A stretch of DNA of 41,112 nt from contig JBCDCH010000032.1 of assembly GCA_039182125.1 (NCBI GenBank), positions 1 through 41,112 of the forward strand. The letters are read 5' to 3'. The stretch comes from Planctomycetota bacterium. GTDB taxonomy: Bacteria > Planctomycetota > Phycisphaerae > Tepidisphaerales > Tepidisphaeraceae. Position 1 is the stretch's first letter. Every line of letters starts with the position of its first letter. The position numbers and the translations under genes were made by a program. The notes beneath the pieces were generated by a model. It saw only the letters and a program-made list of their open reading frames with translations. It was not told where the DNA came from and made no database searches. Of this stretch, positions 6,815 to 15,932 are shown one piece after another.

Positions 6815-8223
6815 CCTGGTGGACCGCGGCCCGACGTACGTTGATCCTCGTGAGCGGCTTTGTCGTGGGCGCGGCCATCGTGCTCGCGACACTCTGGTTG
6901 CTCGACGTCCGCGTTTATCGCCAGGCCCTGGCCGATGCAAATCAGGCCCGCGATCGTCTCGCGAGCATCGGTGACCTTTCGATCGTGTTCCGTGACGTCT
7001 CGACCGCCATCGAGCCGAGCGTCGTCGACATCATCACCCAGCGATCCGCGCCGATCCCCGGCGGTGGCCCGGTCGAGGTCGGCAACGGCTCGGGCGTGAT
7101 CATCGAGGTCGACGGCGGCCGCGGTTGGATCGTGACCAACAACCACGTCGTCGCCAACGCCACCGGCATCGTCGTCACGCTCGCCGACGGTCGGGAGTTC
7201 ACCAGCCCCGACGCCCAGGTCATCGGCACGGACCCGCCGACCGACCTCGCCGTGATCGAAATCTCCGCGCCGCGCCTGATAGCGGCGGACTGGGGCGAGA
7301 GCGAACGGCTGGGCAAGGGCGACTGGGTTGTCGCGTTCGGTTCGCCGTTCGGCTACGTCGGGTCGATGACGGCCGGCATCGTCAGCGAACTCGGCCGCAA
7401 CACGCTAGACCGCCGCCGTGGTCGGGCCGGTGTGCTGGGCCGTGGAAGTTACGAGGATTTCATCCAGACCGACGCGGCGATCAACCCGGGGAACTCCGGC
7501 GGGCCGTTGGTGGATCTCACCGGCCGAGTCGTCGGCATCAACACCGCCATCGCCTCGCGGTCCGGCGGGTTCGACGGCATCGGCTTTGCCATCCCCGAGT
7601 CGATGGCGCGCCCGATCGTCGAGCAACTCAAAGACATCGGCCGCGTCCGACGCGGCTGGCTCGGCGTAACCATCGACGCCGCCCCGATCAACGGTGCCTT
7701 CATCCGCACCGTCTACGCCAACACCCCCGCCGCCGCCGCCCTCGAAGCCGGCGACATCGTCACGGCCGTCAACGGCGAGACCATTTTCGAAGATCAAGAC
7801 CTGCGCAACCTCATTGCCTCGATGTCGCCGGGCACTGCGGTGACGCTCGAAGTCGTCCGCGACGAGCAACCGATCGAAGTACGGGTCACGCTCGGCGAGT
7901 TGCCGACGGACATGCTCAGCTTTGCCGCCCCGCCGGTGCCGAGCCGTGCGTTGAGCCCGCAAATGCTCGGGTTCGTTTTGGCGGACCCGGCGGCATTGCC
8001 CAATGTGCCAAACCGCCGGATCGTCGTCGGTGCGGTCCGCAATGCGAGCCCTGCCGCACGAGCCGGCCTTCGGCCCGGTGACGCCATCCTCGAAATCAAC
8101 GGGATCGAAATCGACACGCCTGACGAGCTACTCGGTCGCCTCGCGGACATAGCGCCCGGCGAGAGCATCAACCTCACCGTCGCCACACCCACCAGCGAGC
8201 GGATCGTGACGATCCGACCGTGA
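6811..8223 (+). CDS. HtrA/Deg-family serine protease with two PDZ domains
   Basis: This 470-residue membrane-anchored protease would degrade or refold damaged envelope proteins. One TM segment at about residues 9-31 anchors it. The trypsin-like domain carries the full triad: His112 in TNNHVV, Asp145 in TDLAVIE, and Ser229 in PGNSGGPL. PDZ1 follows at about 285-370 (RRGWLGV, AGDIVTAVNG) and PDZ2 at about 395-470 (ARAGLRPGDAILEING). The start is the ATG at 6811, with GGGGAG about nine bases upstream and a 4-bp ATGA overlap with panB. Co-transcription with panB is clear from the overlap, but no functional link is obvious. It ends 21 nt before the convergent tRNA gene. Confidence 0.92.
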   Translation: MTWWTAARRTLILVSGFVVGAAIVLATLWLLDVRVYRQALADANQARDRLASIGDLSIVFRDVSTAIEPSVVDIITQRSAPIPGGGPVEVGNGSGVIIEVDGGRGWIVTNNHVVANATGIVVTLADGREFTSPDAQVIGTDPPTDLAVIEISAPRLIAADWGESERLGKGDWVVAFGSPFGYVGSMTAGIVSELGRNTLDRRRGRAGVLGRGSYEDFIQTDAAINPGNSGGPLVDLTGRVVGINTAIASRSGGFDGIGFAIPESMARPIVEQLKDIGRVRRGWLGVTIDAAPINGAFIRTVYANTPAAAALEAGDIVTAVNGETIFEDQDLRNLIASMSPGTAVTLEVVRDEQPIEVRVTLGELPTDMLSFAAPPVPSRALSPQMLGFVLADPAALPNVPNRRIVVGAVRNASPAARAGLRPGDAILEINGIEIDTPDELLGRLADIAPGESINLTVATPTSERIVTIRP

Positions 8224-8243
8224 AGCAAAATGCTTTGGGGGGA

Positions 8244-8314
8244 TTGGCCCTCAGGGATTCGAACCCCGACTAAAGGTACCAGAAACCTTCGTGCTACCGT
8301 TACACCAAGGGCCA
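8244..8314 (-). tRNA. tRNA-Gln (anticodon CUG)
   Basis: Read on the minus strand from 8314, a 7-bp acceptor stem TGGCCCT/AGGGCCA encloses a D arm, an anticodon arm with loop TTCTGGT (anticodon CTG) and a T arm with GGTTCGAATCC. The anticodon decodes CAG (Gln). The first base is U, typical of tRNA-Gln. CCA is not encoded. gatB at 21869 suggests an indirect Glu-tRNA(Gln) amidation route may exist. Confidence 0.95.
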
Positions 8315-8389
8315 GTGCGGCAAGACTCTAGGCATCGTCCGAACGTGATCCAACGCTTCGGCAAAAGCAACTCGGTCTTGAACTTCTGC

Positions 8390-9523
8390 TCAAACCAAAC
8401 CGTTGAGACGATTGATCAGTTGCCGTAATCGGCCGTGATCCTTGCGGTTGAAGGTGAACGACAGACGGGTCAGGTGACGAAGGTCCGGCTCGTTGCGTTC
8501 GAGCCGCAGCGGGCCGCTCACACGCCAGTTCTGCTCCACCGCGATGTCGGCAAACGTCTCGGCGATCTCATCGAGTTGGGCATCGGTCGGCTTGTGCTGC
8601 AGACGTAGGAGCAACCGGTTGCGCGTGTAACGCAGCGAGTGGTAGTTCTTGTAAAACGCCTTGCACTCGTCGACCGCCTCTTCGACGTTGACGGCGATCT
8701 TGTAAAGGTGCAGGTCTTCGGGGCTGATCAGTCCGCCGGCGAGCAAGTGATCCCGGACGTACTCGTCCCAGGCTTTCCAGTACGAACCGCCCGGTTTCTC
8801 GAGCATCACGATCGGCACCGGCACGCTCTTGCCCGTCTGCACCAGCGTGAGTGCTTCGAAGCCTTCGTCCATGGTGCCGAACCCGCCCGGGCAGAGCACC
8901 ACCGCATGGCTCGTGCGCATGAACATCAGCTTGCGGGTGAAGAAGTACTTGAAGTCGACGAGCTTGGTGTCGCCGTCGATGACGGTGTTGGCCGACTGCT
9001 CGAAGGGCAGGGAGATGTTGAGCCCGAAGGAGGCGTCGGTGTCGGCCCCGACATGGCCGGCCTCCATGATGCCGCCGCCGGCGCCGGTGATGATCATCCA
9101 TCCCGCCGACGCCATCGCCCTGCCGAACTGTGCCGCAGTTTCGTAATCCGGATGCCCTTCGGGCGTGCGGGCCGAGCCGAAAATGCTGACCTTGCGTGTG
9201 TCGCGGTAGGGTCCGAAAACCCTCAGGGCGTAGCGGAGTTCCTTGAACGATTTGTCGATGAGTTTGATGTCGCCACGGTTGGTTTGGTCCCGCAACAGCT
9301 TGAGCGCGCTTTTCATCACGTCGCCGACGAGGTCGCCGTTGTTCAAGTCAGCCAACTCGGCCACGAGTTCGTCGACCAGTCCGCGAGCCTTGGCCAAGTC
9401 CTCGTCGCGTACCGGCTGGTTCCGCTCGATGGTCTCTTGAGTCGCCTCCGCGTTGGCGCGAGTGACGGTGTTGCGTCGCTTCTGCGACTGGGCATCGGAT
9501 CGATCGTGCTTGCGTGACTGCAT
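8390..9523 (-). CDS. LOG-family Rossmann-fold protein (long form)
   Basis: This 377-residue protein carries the two LOG/TIGR00730 signatures: GAGGGIMEAG (phosphate-binding glycines) and PGGFGTMDE, the PGGxGTxxE motif of nucleotide-5'-monophosphate nucleosidases and cytokinin-riboside phosphoribohydrolases. Such enzymes split AMP or other NMPs to base and ribose-5-phosphate. The core (about 115-290) is extended by an N-terminal helical region and a C-terminal region of about 85 residues, longer than typical 180-230-residue LOG proteins and closer in size to PpnN-like proteins. The exact substrate cannot be read from the sequence. ATG 9523 follows a TATCCT hexamer by six bases. It is divergent from the RCK_N gene. 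Confidence 0.85.
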   Translation of the reverse strand: MQSRKHDRSDAQSQKRRNTVTRANAEATQETIERNQPVRDEDLAKARGLVDELVAELADLNNGDLVGDVMKSALKLLRDQTNRGDIKLIDKSFKELRYALRVFGPYRDTRKVSIFGSARTPEGHPDYETAAQFGRAMASAGWMIITGAGGGIMEAGHVGADTDASFGLNISLPFEQSANTVIDGDTKLVDFKYFFTRKLMFMRTSHAVVLCPGGFGTMDEGFEALTLVQTGKSVPVPIVMLEKPGGSYWKAWDEYVRDHLLAGGLISPEDLHLYKIAVNVEEAVDECKAFYKNYHSLRYTRNRLLLRLQHKPTDAQLDEIAETFADIAVEQNWRVSGPLRLERNEPDLRHLTRLSFTFNRKDHGRLRQLINRLNGLV

Positions 9524-9529
9524 TCAGGA

Positions 9530-9535
9530 AGGATA
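9530..9535 (-). promoter_or_regulatory. -10-like hexamer TATCCT (leaderless start)
   Basis: On the minus strand TATCCT ends six bases before the ATG at 9523. A TTCATC lies 17 bases further upstream as a possible -35. Confidence 0.45.
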
Positions 9536-9595
9536 GGCCCGACCGGATCACCGATGAAAGCCGGCGTGTGAAGGTTGCATGTGGGCCCAAACGCT

Positions 9596-9601
9596 TACGA
9601 T
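9596..9601 (+). promoter_or_regulatory. -10-like hexamer TACGAT (leaderless start)
   Basis: TACGAT ends six bases before ATG 9608. This spacing supports 9608 over an in-frame TTG at 9575. Confidence 0.45.
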
Positions 9602-9607
9602 GGCCCC

Positions 9608-10039
9608 ATGCAGTCGGAGGAGCACGCCAACCCGAAACACGCCATCATCGCCGGCTTCGGCGTGCCGGGACGGATGGCTCATGAAGCGCTGTGTCTGGCC
9701 GGCTGGGAAGTTTCGGTGATCGAGCGTAACGCCGTCACGGTGGAGCGGTGCAAGTCGGGCATGGACATACGCCTCGGCGATGCGACCGAGCTCGACACGA
9801 TGCGTGACGCGGGGCTCGAGTCGGCCGACTTGGTCGTGATCGCCCTGCCCGACGAGGCGAGCGTGATGCGGTGCATCGACACCGTTCATCAGGCCAAGCC
9901 GGACATTCGTATCGTGGCCCGGACGTACTTTACGAGCAGCGCCTACGAAGCCCGACGCCGCGGCGCGACGGACGTGGTCATCGCCGAGCAGGTCATCGCC
10001 GCGGCGATGGGCGACTTGGTCAAGCAAGCGGTGAAGTGA
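9608..10039 (+). CDS. Stand-alone RCK_N (TrkA-N) NAD-binding regulator
   Basis: This 143-residue soluble protein consists of one Rossmann fold with IIAGFGVPG at its start (GxGxxG), an acidic residue ending strand 2 (VIERN), GDAT and VIALPDE, the order of RCK_N domains that gate K+ channels and CPA2 antiporters. It has no RCK_C domain and no membrane part. It resembles the C-terminal RCK_N domain of the CPA2 antiporter at 14206 (AGFGPAG, SGDATKAEVLEHAGL, TLPDP), so the two probably share ancestry. It might regulate a separate channel encoded elsewhere. The target is unknown. Confidence 0.85.
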   Translation: MQSEEHANPKHAIIAGFGVPGRMAHEALCLAGWEVSVIERNAVTVERCKSGMDIRLGDATELDTMRDAGLESADLVVIALPDEASVMRCIDTVHQAKPDIRIVARTYFTSSAYEARRRGATDVVIAEQVIAAAMGDLVKQAVK

Positions 10040-10058
10040 CGAAACGCTGCCCCGCTGC

Positions 10059-10919
10059 TCAGGGGTTTCGACGCATGTGCTCGAGGATGACCGGAAGCGC
10101 TTGCGTGGTCGCCGCGAGGAACGGCACCTTCGCGCCGCGGTAGTCGGTGACGTCGTACGGAAACACGTCGTTGCCGACGAAGTCGGTGACGCGCCCGCCA
10201 TTGGCCAACACCAGTGCGCACGGCGCGACGGCATCCCAGAGCTTGCCGTTGACGGTGATGGCGGCTTGCGCGGTGCCGGCCGCGACCATCGTTGCCTCCA
10301 GCGCGGCGGTGCCGAGGATGCGGACCTTCAAGTCGGTCTGGCTCAGGAACGTCGTCGCCCAGCCGGGGGCTTTGCCGTGGCGATCGAGCAGGTTGCTCGT
10401 CATCATCAGCACGCTCGCCTTGCTGACGTCCTCGCAACACAGATCGATCGGCTCACCGTTGACCATGACGGCCGAACCCTTGGCCCCGGCGTACAGACGA
10501 TCGCGGGACACGTCGAACACCACGCCGACGACCGGTTCGCCATCGACGAGCAGACCGATGCACACGGCATAGTTGCCCAGGCCGGCGATGAAGTTGTTGG
10601 TGCCGTCGATCGGATCGATGACCCAGTTACGCCCGGCGGGGTCGTTGATGTCGGCAGTGATCGCCGAGCCGTCTTCGGACTCTTCGCCGATGATGCCGTC
10701 GGTCGGGAAATGCTTGCGGAGTGTCGCGACGACGATGGCCTGTGCCTCGCGATCGGCGATCGTGACGGCTTCGTCGGTCGTGGCTTCGTGAGTCTTGGTC
10801 AGCCGCTTCACGCCGTCACACGCATGCTCGGCCACACGGGCCCCGGCCTCCCGGGCAGCGGCGATGGCAATTTCAAGATCGACGGCAAACGGACTTCCCT
10901 CGGGCATCTGGTCGGACAT
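10059..10919 (-). CDS. Inositol-monophosphatase-family phosphatase
   Basis: This 286-residue Mg2+-dependent phosphatase has the family signatures in order: GEES, the metal-binding DPIDGTNNF, and C-terminal LWDAVAP (WDxAxP). The family includes inositol monophosphatase, histidinol-phosphatase HisN, fructose-1,6-bisphosphatase type IV and CysQ; the sequence alone does not separate these. The start was placed at ATG 10919 because the family helix (LEIAIAAAREAG) begins shortly after; an upstream in-frame ATG at 10961 would add 14 residues of unlikely sequence. It is the first of three consecutive minus-strand genes with the DUF4190-like protein and metH, but the gaps of 60-90 nt do not prove an operon. 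Confidence 0.88.
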   Translation of the reverse strand: MSDQMPEGSPFAVDLEIAIAAAREAGARVAEHACDGVKRLTKTHEATTDEAVTIADREAQAIVVATLRKHFPTDGIIGEESEDGSAITADINDPAGRNWVIDPIDGTNNFIAGLGNYAVCIGLLVDGEPVVGVVFDVSRDRLYAGAKGSAVMVNGEPIDLCCEDVSKASVLMMTSNLLDRHGKAPGWATTFLSQTDLKVRILGTAALEATMVAAGTAQAAITVNGKLWDAVAPCALVLANGGRVTDFVGNDVFPYDVTDYRGAKVPFLAATTQALPVILEHMRRNP

Positions 10920-10979
10920 GGCGGTAGGCCCCGCGACTGCGGGACTAAGAGCATAGCCCATCCGCGAAGCACGGGCCGC

Positions 10980-11408
10980 TCACTCCGCGGACTCGAAGTC
11001 GAACTGGAACTCGCCATCGTTCTGGGAAGCGGCTTCGGCCTCTTCGAGCGCTTGCTGGAAGCCATCGGAGTTCCACACCGACACGCCGACGATCACCACG
11101 AGGATGATGCCGATGACGATCAGCGCGAGGTTGATAATGCCGAGGATCAAGCCGGTCTTGGCCATGCCGCCCCCATCGGCCTCGCCGCGGGCGACGGCCT
11201 TGAGCGCGACGGTGCCGAAGATGATCGCGAGCAACGCACAGATCGGCGCGATGACCCAGTTGAGATACGGAATGCAACACCCCGGCACAAACGCACAGAT
11301 GCCCAGAACCATGGCGGTGATCGCCATGCCCTTGGGCTTGCCCGGGCCCTGCGTCTGGTAGTTCATCGGCTGTCCGGCGGTCCCCTGATCTTGTGGCGGC
11401 TGGCTCAT
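10980..11408 (-). CDS. DUF4190-like small membrane protein
   Basis: This 142-residue protein has a Pro/Gln/Gly-rich cytosolic N-terminus (about residues 1-27) followed by two hydrophobic spans (about 29-67 and 80-107). They flank the sequence LKAVARGEADGGGMAKTGLILG. That AxxGxxxGGxGxAxxGxxLG pattern is the hallmark of DUF4190-type proteins found in actinobacteria and planctomycetes. The C-terminus is acidic. Function is unknown. ATG 11408 was chosen over 11447 because the extra N-terminal residues lack any family resemblance. Confidence 0.75.
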   Translation of the reverse strand: MSQPPQDQGTAGQPMNYQTQGPGKPKGMAITAMVLGICAFVPGCCIPYLNWVIAPICALLAIIFGTVALKAVARGEADGGGMAKTGLILGIINLALIVIGIILVVIVGVSVWNSDGFQQALEEAEAASQNDGEFQFDFESAE

Positions 11409-11499
11409 ACGTGCGTTATGCCGGATCGGATCGGTGAATGCAAGCAAGTTGTTCGCAAGACTTGATCACCGTGCCCATATTCGTCGGAACTGAGCCCGG

Positions 11500-14079
11500 T
11501 CAAACGTCGAAGTACTTTGCCTGCGGGTGATGCACGACCAGGGCGTCGGTGCTCTGCTCGGGGACGAGCATGTACTCCTCGGAGAGCGTGACGCCGATGG
11601 CATCGGGGTCGAGCAGGTCGAGGACCTTGGTGCGGTCTTCGAGGTTGGGGCAGGCGGGGTAGCCGAAGGAGTAGCGGGAGCCGCGGTACTTCTGCTGGAA
11701 GAGCTTGCGGACGTCCGAGTCGTCCTCGGACGCGAAGCCGAGCTCGGCCCGCATGCGCTTGTGCCAGAACTCGGCCAACCCCTCGGCGCATTCGACGCCG
11801 AAGCCGTGCAGGTACATGTAGTCCTGGTAAGCGTTGTCCTTGAACAGCTCGGCGGTCATCTCGCTCACCGCGTGGCCCATGGTGACACACTGCAGGCCGA
11901 GCACGTCGTACTCACCCGACGCGGTGTTTCGGAAGAAGTCGGCGATGCACAGATTGCGCCGACCGTCCTGACGCGGCAGGTTGAACCGTGCGATCTCGAC
12001 CGGCTTGCCCTTCGGCTCACGCGAGCCCTTCTCGAAGTCGGCGGGGTCGTAGACGATCACGTCATCGCCCTTGGACTGCACGGGAAAGTAGCCGAATGTC
12101 ACGCCGGGGTGCAGGAAGCCTTCGGCGAGGGCGCGTTGTTTGAGTTGCTCGAAGACCGGGTCGGCCTTGTCGGCAAGGGTCGCCTCGTACTGCTCGTTGG
12201 TCAGGCCCTTCTTCTTGAAGCCCCACTGGCCGGCGTAGAGCGCAACGGTGTTGACGTAGCCGAAGATCGTCGGCAGCGGGATGTCAGTCGCGGTGCGCTT
12301 GCCCCAGAACGGCGGGGTCGGCACCGGGTTGTCCTTGGCGACATCAACGGTTTTGCCCTGCTTGCTCTGTGGCTGTTTCGCCCCGGCCTTGAGCTGCTTA
12401 CGCTTCTGAGCGCGGTCGACTTGTTCGTTGAACATCGCGTCGAGGCGGTGCTCGGCGATGGCGTCCATGACGTGCAGGCCGTCGAAGGCGTCCTTGCAGT
12501 ACATGACTTTACCGCCGTAGAGCGTGGCGAGATCGTCCTCGGCGTAGTCGCGGGTCAGGGCCGCACCGCCTAGCAGGACGGGCACGTCGACGTTGCGCTG
12601 GTTGAACTCGCCGAGGTTGTCCTTCATCACCGCGACCGACTTCACGAGCAGCCCGCTCATCCCGATCGCGTCGGCCTTGAGTTCGTTCTGCTTCTTGAGG
12701 ATGTCGTCGACGGTCTGCTTGATGCCGATGTTGTGAACCGTGTAGCCGTTGTTGGTGAGGATGATGTCGACGAGGTTCTTCCCAATGTCGTGGACGTCAC
12801 CCTTGACGGTGGCGAGGACGATGCTGCCCTTGGTGGTGCCTTCGACCTTTTCCATGTGCGGCTCGAGGTGGGCGACCGCCGCCTTCATCGTCTCGGCACT
12901 TTGCAACACGAACGGCAACTGCATCTCGCCGCGGCCAAAGAGATCACCGACGACTTTCATGCCGCTGAGGAGGATGTTGTTGATGATGTCGAGCGGCGCA
13001 TGGCCCTCACCCATCGCGGTGTCGAGGCGTTTGGTCAGGTCGCGCTTCTCGCCGTCGATGATGTGCTGCTTGAGCGCTTCGTCGACGGCCAAGTCGTCGA
13101 GCGACGGCCCGGCCGCAACGTCAGCGCCGGCATCCTCTGGGAAGACACTGATGAAGTTCGTCAGCGGGTCTTCGTGCTTGTCGCGTCGGTCATACATGAC
13201 ATCGAGCGCGGCATCCCAGAACTCGTCGGGGATCTTGTTCTTCGGCAGAATCTTCGAGGCGTGGGCGATCGCGCCGGTCAGGCCGACCTCGCGGAGCTCG
13301 TGGAGGAAGACGGAGTTGAGCACCTGCCGGGGGTACGGGTTGAGACCGAAGCCGACGTTGGACAGGCCGACGACGGTCTGGCACTCGGGCAGCTCCGCCA
13401 TGATCCGCTTGGTGCCGGCGATGGTTTCGAGGGCGTTGCGACGGTCTTCCTCGATGCCGGTGGAGATCGGCAGCACGAGGGGGTCGAACATCAGGTCGCA
13501 GTCACGCAGGCCGTACTTCTCGACGGCGAGGTCGCGGATGCGGTGGGCGATGTCGATCTTCCGCTGCTCGGTCCGGCCCATCGCGTTTTCCGGATCCTCG
13601 TCGATGCAGCCGGCGACGACGGACGCGCCGTACTTCTTGGCGAGCTTGCAGATCTCGGCGAGCTTCTCCTCGCCCTCCTCGAGGTTCATCGAGTTGATCG
13701 CGCAGCGCCCGCCGGCGAGCTTCAGGCCCGCCTCCATCACCGCCGGGTCGGTCGAGTCGAGCATCAACGGGACAGGGATCTGTCGGACGTACCGGCTCAC
13801 CACCTCGTGCATGTCACGCACGCCGTCACGACCGACAAAGTCGACACAGACATCGATCATCATCGCCCCGCCCTTGACCTCGTCACGGGCCATCGACACC
13901 AGGCCGTCCCAGTCCTCTTCCTGAAGCAGGCGCTTGAACTGGCGGGAGCCGTTGGTGTTGGTGCGCTCGCCGACGATGAGGTACGAGTTCTGCGGCTTGG
14001 CGTCGGCGGCCTGGGTCAACGACGAGAACTGGTCGATCGGCGTGACCTCGCGACCGATGGCGTAGCGATTGGCAGACAT
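11500..14079 (-). CDS. metH: Cobalamin-dependent methionine synthase, folate/B12/activation part
   Basis: This 859-residue protein holds the pterin-binding, cobalamin-binding and reactivation modules of MetH but lacks the N-terminal homocysteine-binding barrel. Residues about 30-300 are the methyltetrahydrofolate domain (VGERTNTNGS, DVCVDF, LMLDSTDP). The B12 cap and Rossmann domain at about 330-560 includes DVHDIGKN (428-435), with His431 as the lower cobalt ligand. The activation domain at about 610-859 includes RGSRYSFGYPACPNL, the SAM-binding RxxxGYPACP signature. The missing module is encoded by the gene at 18472-19482 on the same strand. The two proteins would have to act together to methylate homocysteine to methionine. 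The ATG lies eight bases after TAGGAT, and a palindromic element lies at 14114-14140. A PduO-type corrinoid adenosyltransferase (25807) shows the cell handles cobalamin. Confidence 0.95.
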   Translation of the reverse strand: MSANRYAIGREVTPIDQFSSLTQAADAKPQNSYLIVGERTNTNGSRQFKRLLQEEDWDGLVSMARDEVKGGAMMIDVCVDFVGRDGVRDMHEVVSRYVRQIPVPLMLDSTDPAVMEAGLKLAGGRCAINSMNLEEGEEKLAEICKLAKKYGASVVAGCIDEDPENAMGRTEQRKIDIAHRIRDLAVEKYGLRDCDLMFDPLVLPISTGIEEDRRNALETIAGTKRIMAELPECQTVVGLSNVGFGLNPYPRQVLNSVFLHELREVGLTGAIAHASKILPKNKIPDEFWDAALDVMYDRRDKHEDPLTNFISVFPEDAGADVAAGPSLDDLAVDEALKQHIIDGEKRDLTKRLDTAMGEGHAPLDIINNILLSGMKVVGDLFGRGEMQLPFVLQSAETMKAAVAHLEPHMEKVEGTTKGSIVLATVKGDVHDIGKNLVDIILTNNGYTVHNIGIKQTVDDILKKQNELKADAIGMSGLLVKSVAVMKDNLGEFNQRNVDVPVLLGGAALTRDYAEDDLATLYGGKVMYCKDAFDGLHVMDAIAEHRLDAMFNEQVDRAQKRKQLKAGAKQPQSKQGKTVDVAKDNPVPTPPFWGKRTATDIPLPTIFGYVNTVALYAGQWGFKKKGLTNEQYEATLADKADPVFEQLKQRALAEGFLHPGVTFGYFPVQSKGDDVIVYDPADFEKGSREPKGKPVEIARFNLPRQDGRRNLCIADFFRNTASGEYDVLGLQCVTMGHAVSEMTAELFKDNAYQDYMYLHGFGVECAEGLAEFWHKRMRAELGFASEDDSDVRKLFQQKYRGSRYSFGYPACPNLEDRTKVLDLLDPDAIGVTLSEEYMLVPEQSTDALVVHHPQAKYFDV

Positions 14080-14087
14080 GTCGCTGC

Positions 14088-14093
14088 ATCCTA
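14088..14093 (-). promoter_or_regulatory. -10-like hexamer TAGGAT upstream of metH
   Basis: On the minus strand TAGGAT ends eight bases before the metH ATG (14079) and lies just downstream of the 27-bp palindromic element. Confidence 0.4.
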
Positions 14094-14113
14094 CCCGACG
14101 AACCGTCCCGCAT

Positions 14114-14140
14114 CCATCCGTTCAGCCGGATGAACGGATG
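14114..14140. promoter_or_regulatory. 27-bp palindromic element, copy 1 (upstream of metH)
   Basis: CATCCGTTC near one end is mirrored by GAACGGATG at the other; the right side contains CGGATGAACGGATG (14127-14140). The full 27 bp match the element at 19502-19528 at 24 positions, counted by eye. Both copies lie just upstream of a part of methionine synthase, 34 nt from the ATG here. It could be an operator for a methionine or SAM/SAH-responsive repressor, or a dispersed repeat. Confidence 0.6.
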
Positions 14141-14193
14141 CAGGCCGGCTGGACAACCAACAAGTGCGATCTTGGGGATCGGCGGCGTCACGC

Positions 14194-14199
14194 TACCCT
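14194..14199 (+). promoter_or_regulatory. -10-like hexamer TACCCT with TTGGGG -35
   Basis: TACCCT ends six bases before ATG 14206. TTGGGG at 14172-14177 lies 16 bases upstream of it as a possible -35. Confidence 0.5.
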
Positions 14200-14205
14200 C
14201 GCCGC

Positions 14206-15921
14206 ATGCCGTTGCCCCTCATGCTTGCCGCCGGTGAAGTCAGCGGCTGGAACGTCCTGTTCATCGTTCTGCTTTTACTCGGGTCGGCGTTGGTGTTGGG
14301 GACGGTTGCGGAGCTTTTCAAACAGTCGGCGATCGTCGGGTACCTCGCGGCGGGGATGTTGGTCGGGCCGAACATGCTCGGGCTCGTCGGCGACAGCTCC
14401 ATGGGCGACGTGGATTTGATCGCGGAGATGGGCGTGGCCCTGCTGCTGTTCACAATCGGGCTCGAGTTCTCTTTCGCCCGGCTGCGAAAGCTCGGCTCGA
14501 TCGCCCTGCTCGGCGGCACACTGCAAATCGTCGTCACCGCGACGGTCGTGTTCGCCACGACGAGTGTCATCGGCCTCCCGCCGAAAGCCGCCCTGGCGAT
14601 CGGGTGCATGATCGCGCTCTCGTCAACGGCGACGGTCCTGCGGCTTCTCGTCGACACCGCCACGATCGAAGCCCCGCATGGCCGCAACGCGACGGGAATC
14701 CTTCTCGTGCAGGACGTCGCGGTGCTGCCCGTCACGCTCACCGTCAGCGCACTCGCGTTGGGAGGCACCGCGACCGAGATGGCGTTTTCGCTCGGTAAGA
14801 CGCTGCTCTTCGCGGCGATCCTTGTCGGCGGGTTTCTCCTGCTGTTCAACTTCGTCGTGCCCAAGCTGCTCAACCTCAAGGAGTGGGCACGCAACCGGGA
14901 GTTTCCGATCCTGCTCGCGGTGGTGCTCGCGTTCGGAAGCGCGGCCGCGGCGCACACCATCGAGATCAGTCCGGCGATCGGGGCGTTCCTCGCGGGGGTG
15001 TTGATGGCGGGCTCGCCGTTCGCGACACAGGTTCGGGCGGACATCGCGTCGCTCCGCACGGCGCTGGTCACGTTGTTCTTCGCGGCGGTCGGGATGCTGG
15101 CCGACCCGCTGTGGGCTTTCGCGAACATCCACTTGGTTGCCGGGGCGACGCTCGCGGTGCTCGTGGGGAAAGCGGCGGTCGTGTTCGGCATACTGAGCCT
15201 GCCGACGAAGCTGCTCAAACAAGCGCCGATCCCCGCCGCGCTCACCGGCTTCGCGATCGCGCAGGTGGGTGAATTTTCGTTCGTGCTGGCAAAGATCGCG
15301 CGCGGGCCGTTGATCGACGAGCAGGCGTTCAAGCTGATCGTCAGCGTGACGGTGGTGACGTTGTTCGCAACGCCGTACCTGGTGAAGTTCGGCCCGACGC
15401 TTGCGTTGAAGCTGCGACGCCGGCAGTCGGACGAACACGAGTCGATCGAACCCATCGAGCCGGTCGCGGAGTCTGAACGGAAAGTGATTCTCGCCGGCTT
15501 CGGTCCCGCGGGTCAGCTCGTCGCCGGCGACCTGATCAATGCGTATAGCGATCGCATCACCGTGCTCGACCTGAATCCCAAGGCCCGCTCGACCGCCGAG
15601 CAGTACGGCTTGTCCTTCCAGTCCGGCGACGCCACCAAGGCCGAGGTTCTCGAACACGCTGGCCTGCAAGACGCGGCCGCGTTCATCGTCACGCTGCCCG
15701 ACCCGGCGATCGTGCGACAGGTCGTTCACGTTGCACGTCAACTTTGCCCGCACGTCATGATCATCGCCCGCAGCCGTTATCACGCGGCCCGCTGGGAGAT
15801 CATGCTCGCCGGGGCTGAAGTCGTCGTTGACGAAGAGGAACAGGTCGGCCGACGCCTCGCCGTCGAGGCACGTCGCGCGTTGGGCGTGGCACGATCAGAT
15901 GCGGACGAGCCGGCCGATTGA
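14206..15921 (+). CDS. CPA2-family K+/Na+:H+ antiporter with C-terminal RCK_N domain (KefB-like)
   Basis: This 571-residue inner-membrane transporter has about 12 hydrophobic spans over residues 10-400, typical CPA2 segments such as GYLAAGMLVGP, GLEFSF and ISPAIGAFLAGVLMAGSPF, and a cytosolic RCK_N domain at about 425-550 (ILAGFGPAG, NAD-binding). This layout is that of KefB/KefC and related cation/proton antiporters. The transported ion cannot be told from sequence. The KefC glutathione-gating residues were not checked. The start at 14206 follows TACCCT by six bases; an alternative ATG at 14221 would shorten it by five residues. It is divergent from metH. Confidence 0.9.
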   Translation: MPLPLMLAAGEVSGWNVLFIVLLLLGSALVLGTVAELFKQSAIVGYLAAGMLVGPNMLGLVGDSSMGDVDLIAEMGVALLLFTIGLEFSFARLRKLGSIALLGGTLQIVVTATVVFATTSVIGLPPKAALAIGCMIALSSTATVLRLLVDTATIEAPHGRNATGILLVQDVAVLPVTLTVSALALGGTATEMAFSLGKTLLFAAILVGGFLLLFNFVVPKLLNLKEWARNREFPILLAVVLAFGSAAAAHTIEISPAIGAFLAGVLMAGSPFATQVRADIASLRTALVTLFFAAVGMLADPLWAFANIHLVAGATLAVLVGKAAVVFGILSLPTKLLKQAPIPAALTGFAIAQVGEFSFVLAKIARGPLIDEQAFKLIVSVTVVTLFATPYLVKFGPTLALKLRRRQSDEHESIEPIEPVAESERKVILAGFGPAGQLVAGDLINAYSDRITVLDLNPKARSTAEQYGLSFQSGDATKAEVLEHAGLQDAAAFIVTLPDPAIVRQVVHVARQLCPHVMIIARSRYHAARWEIMLAGAEVVVDEEEQVGRRLAVEARRALGVARSDADEPAD

Positions 15922-15932
15922 CTGGAAAACAC

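Noticed and set aside
14080-14160. SAH or SAM riboswitch upstream of metH
   Set aside because: Known conserved cores of these riboswitches were not seen, and the leader would be too short if the TAGGAT hexamer is the -10.
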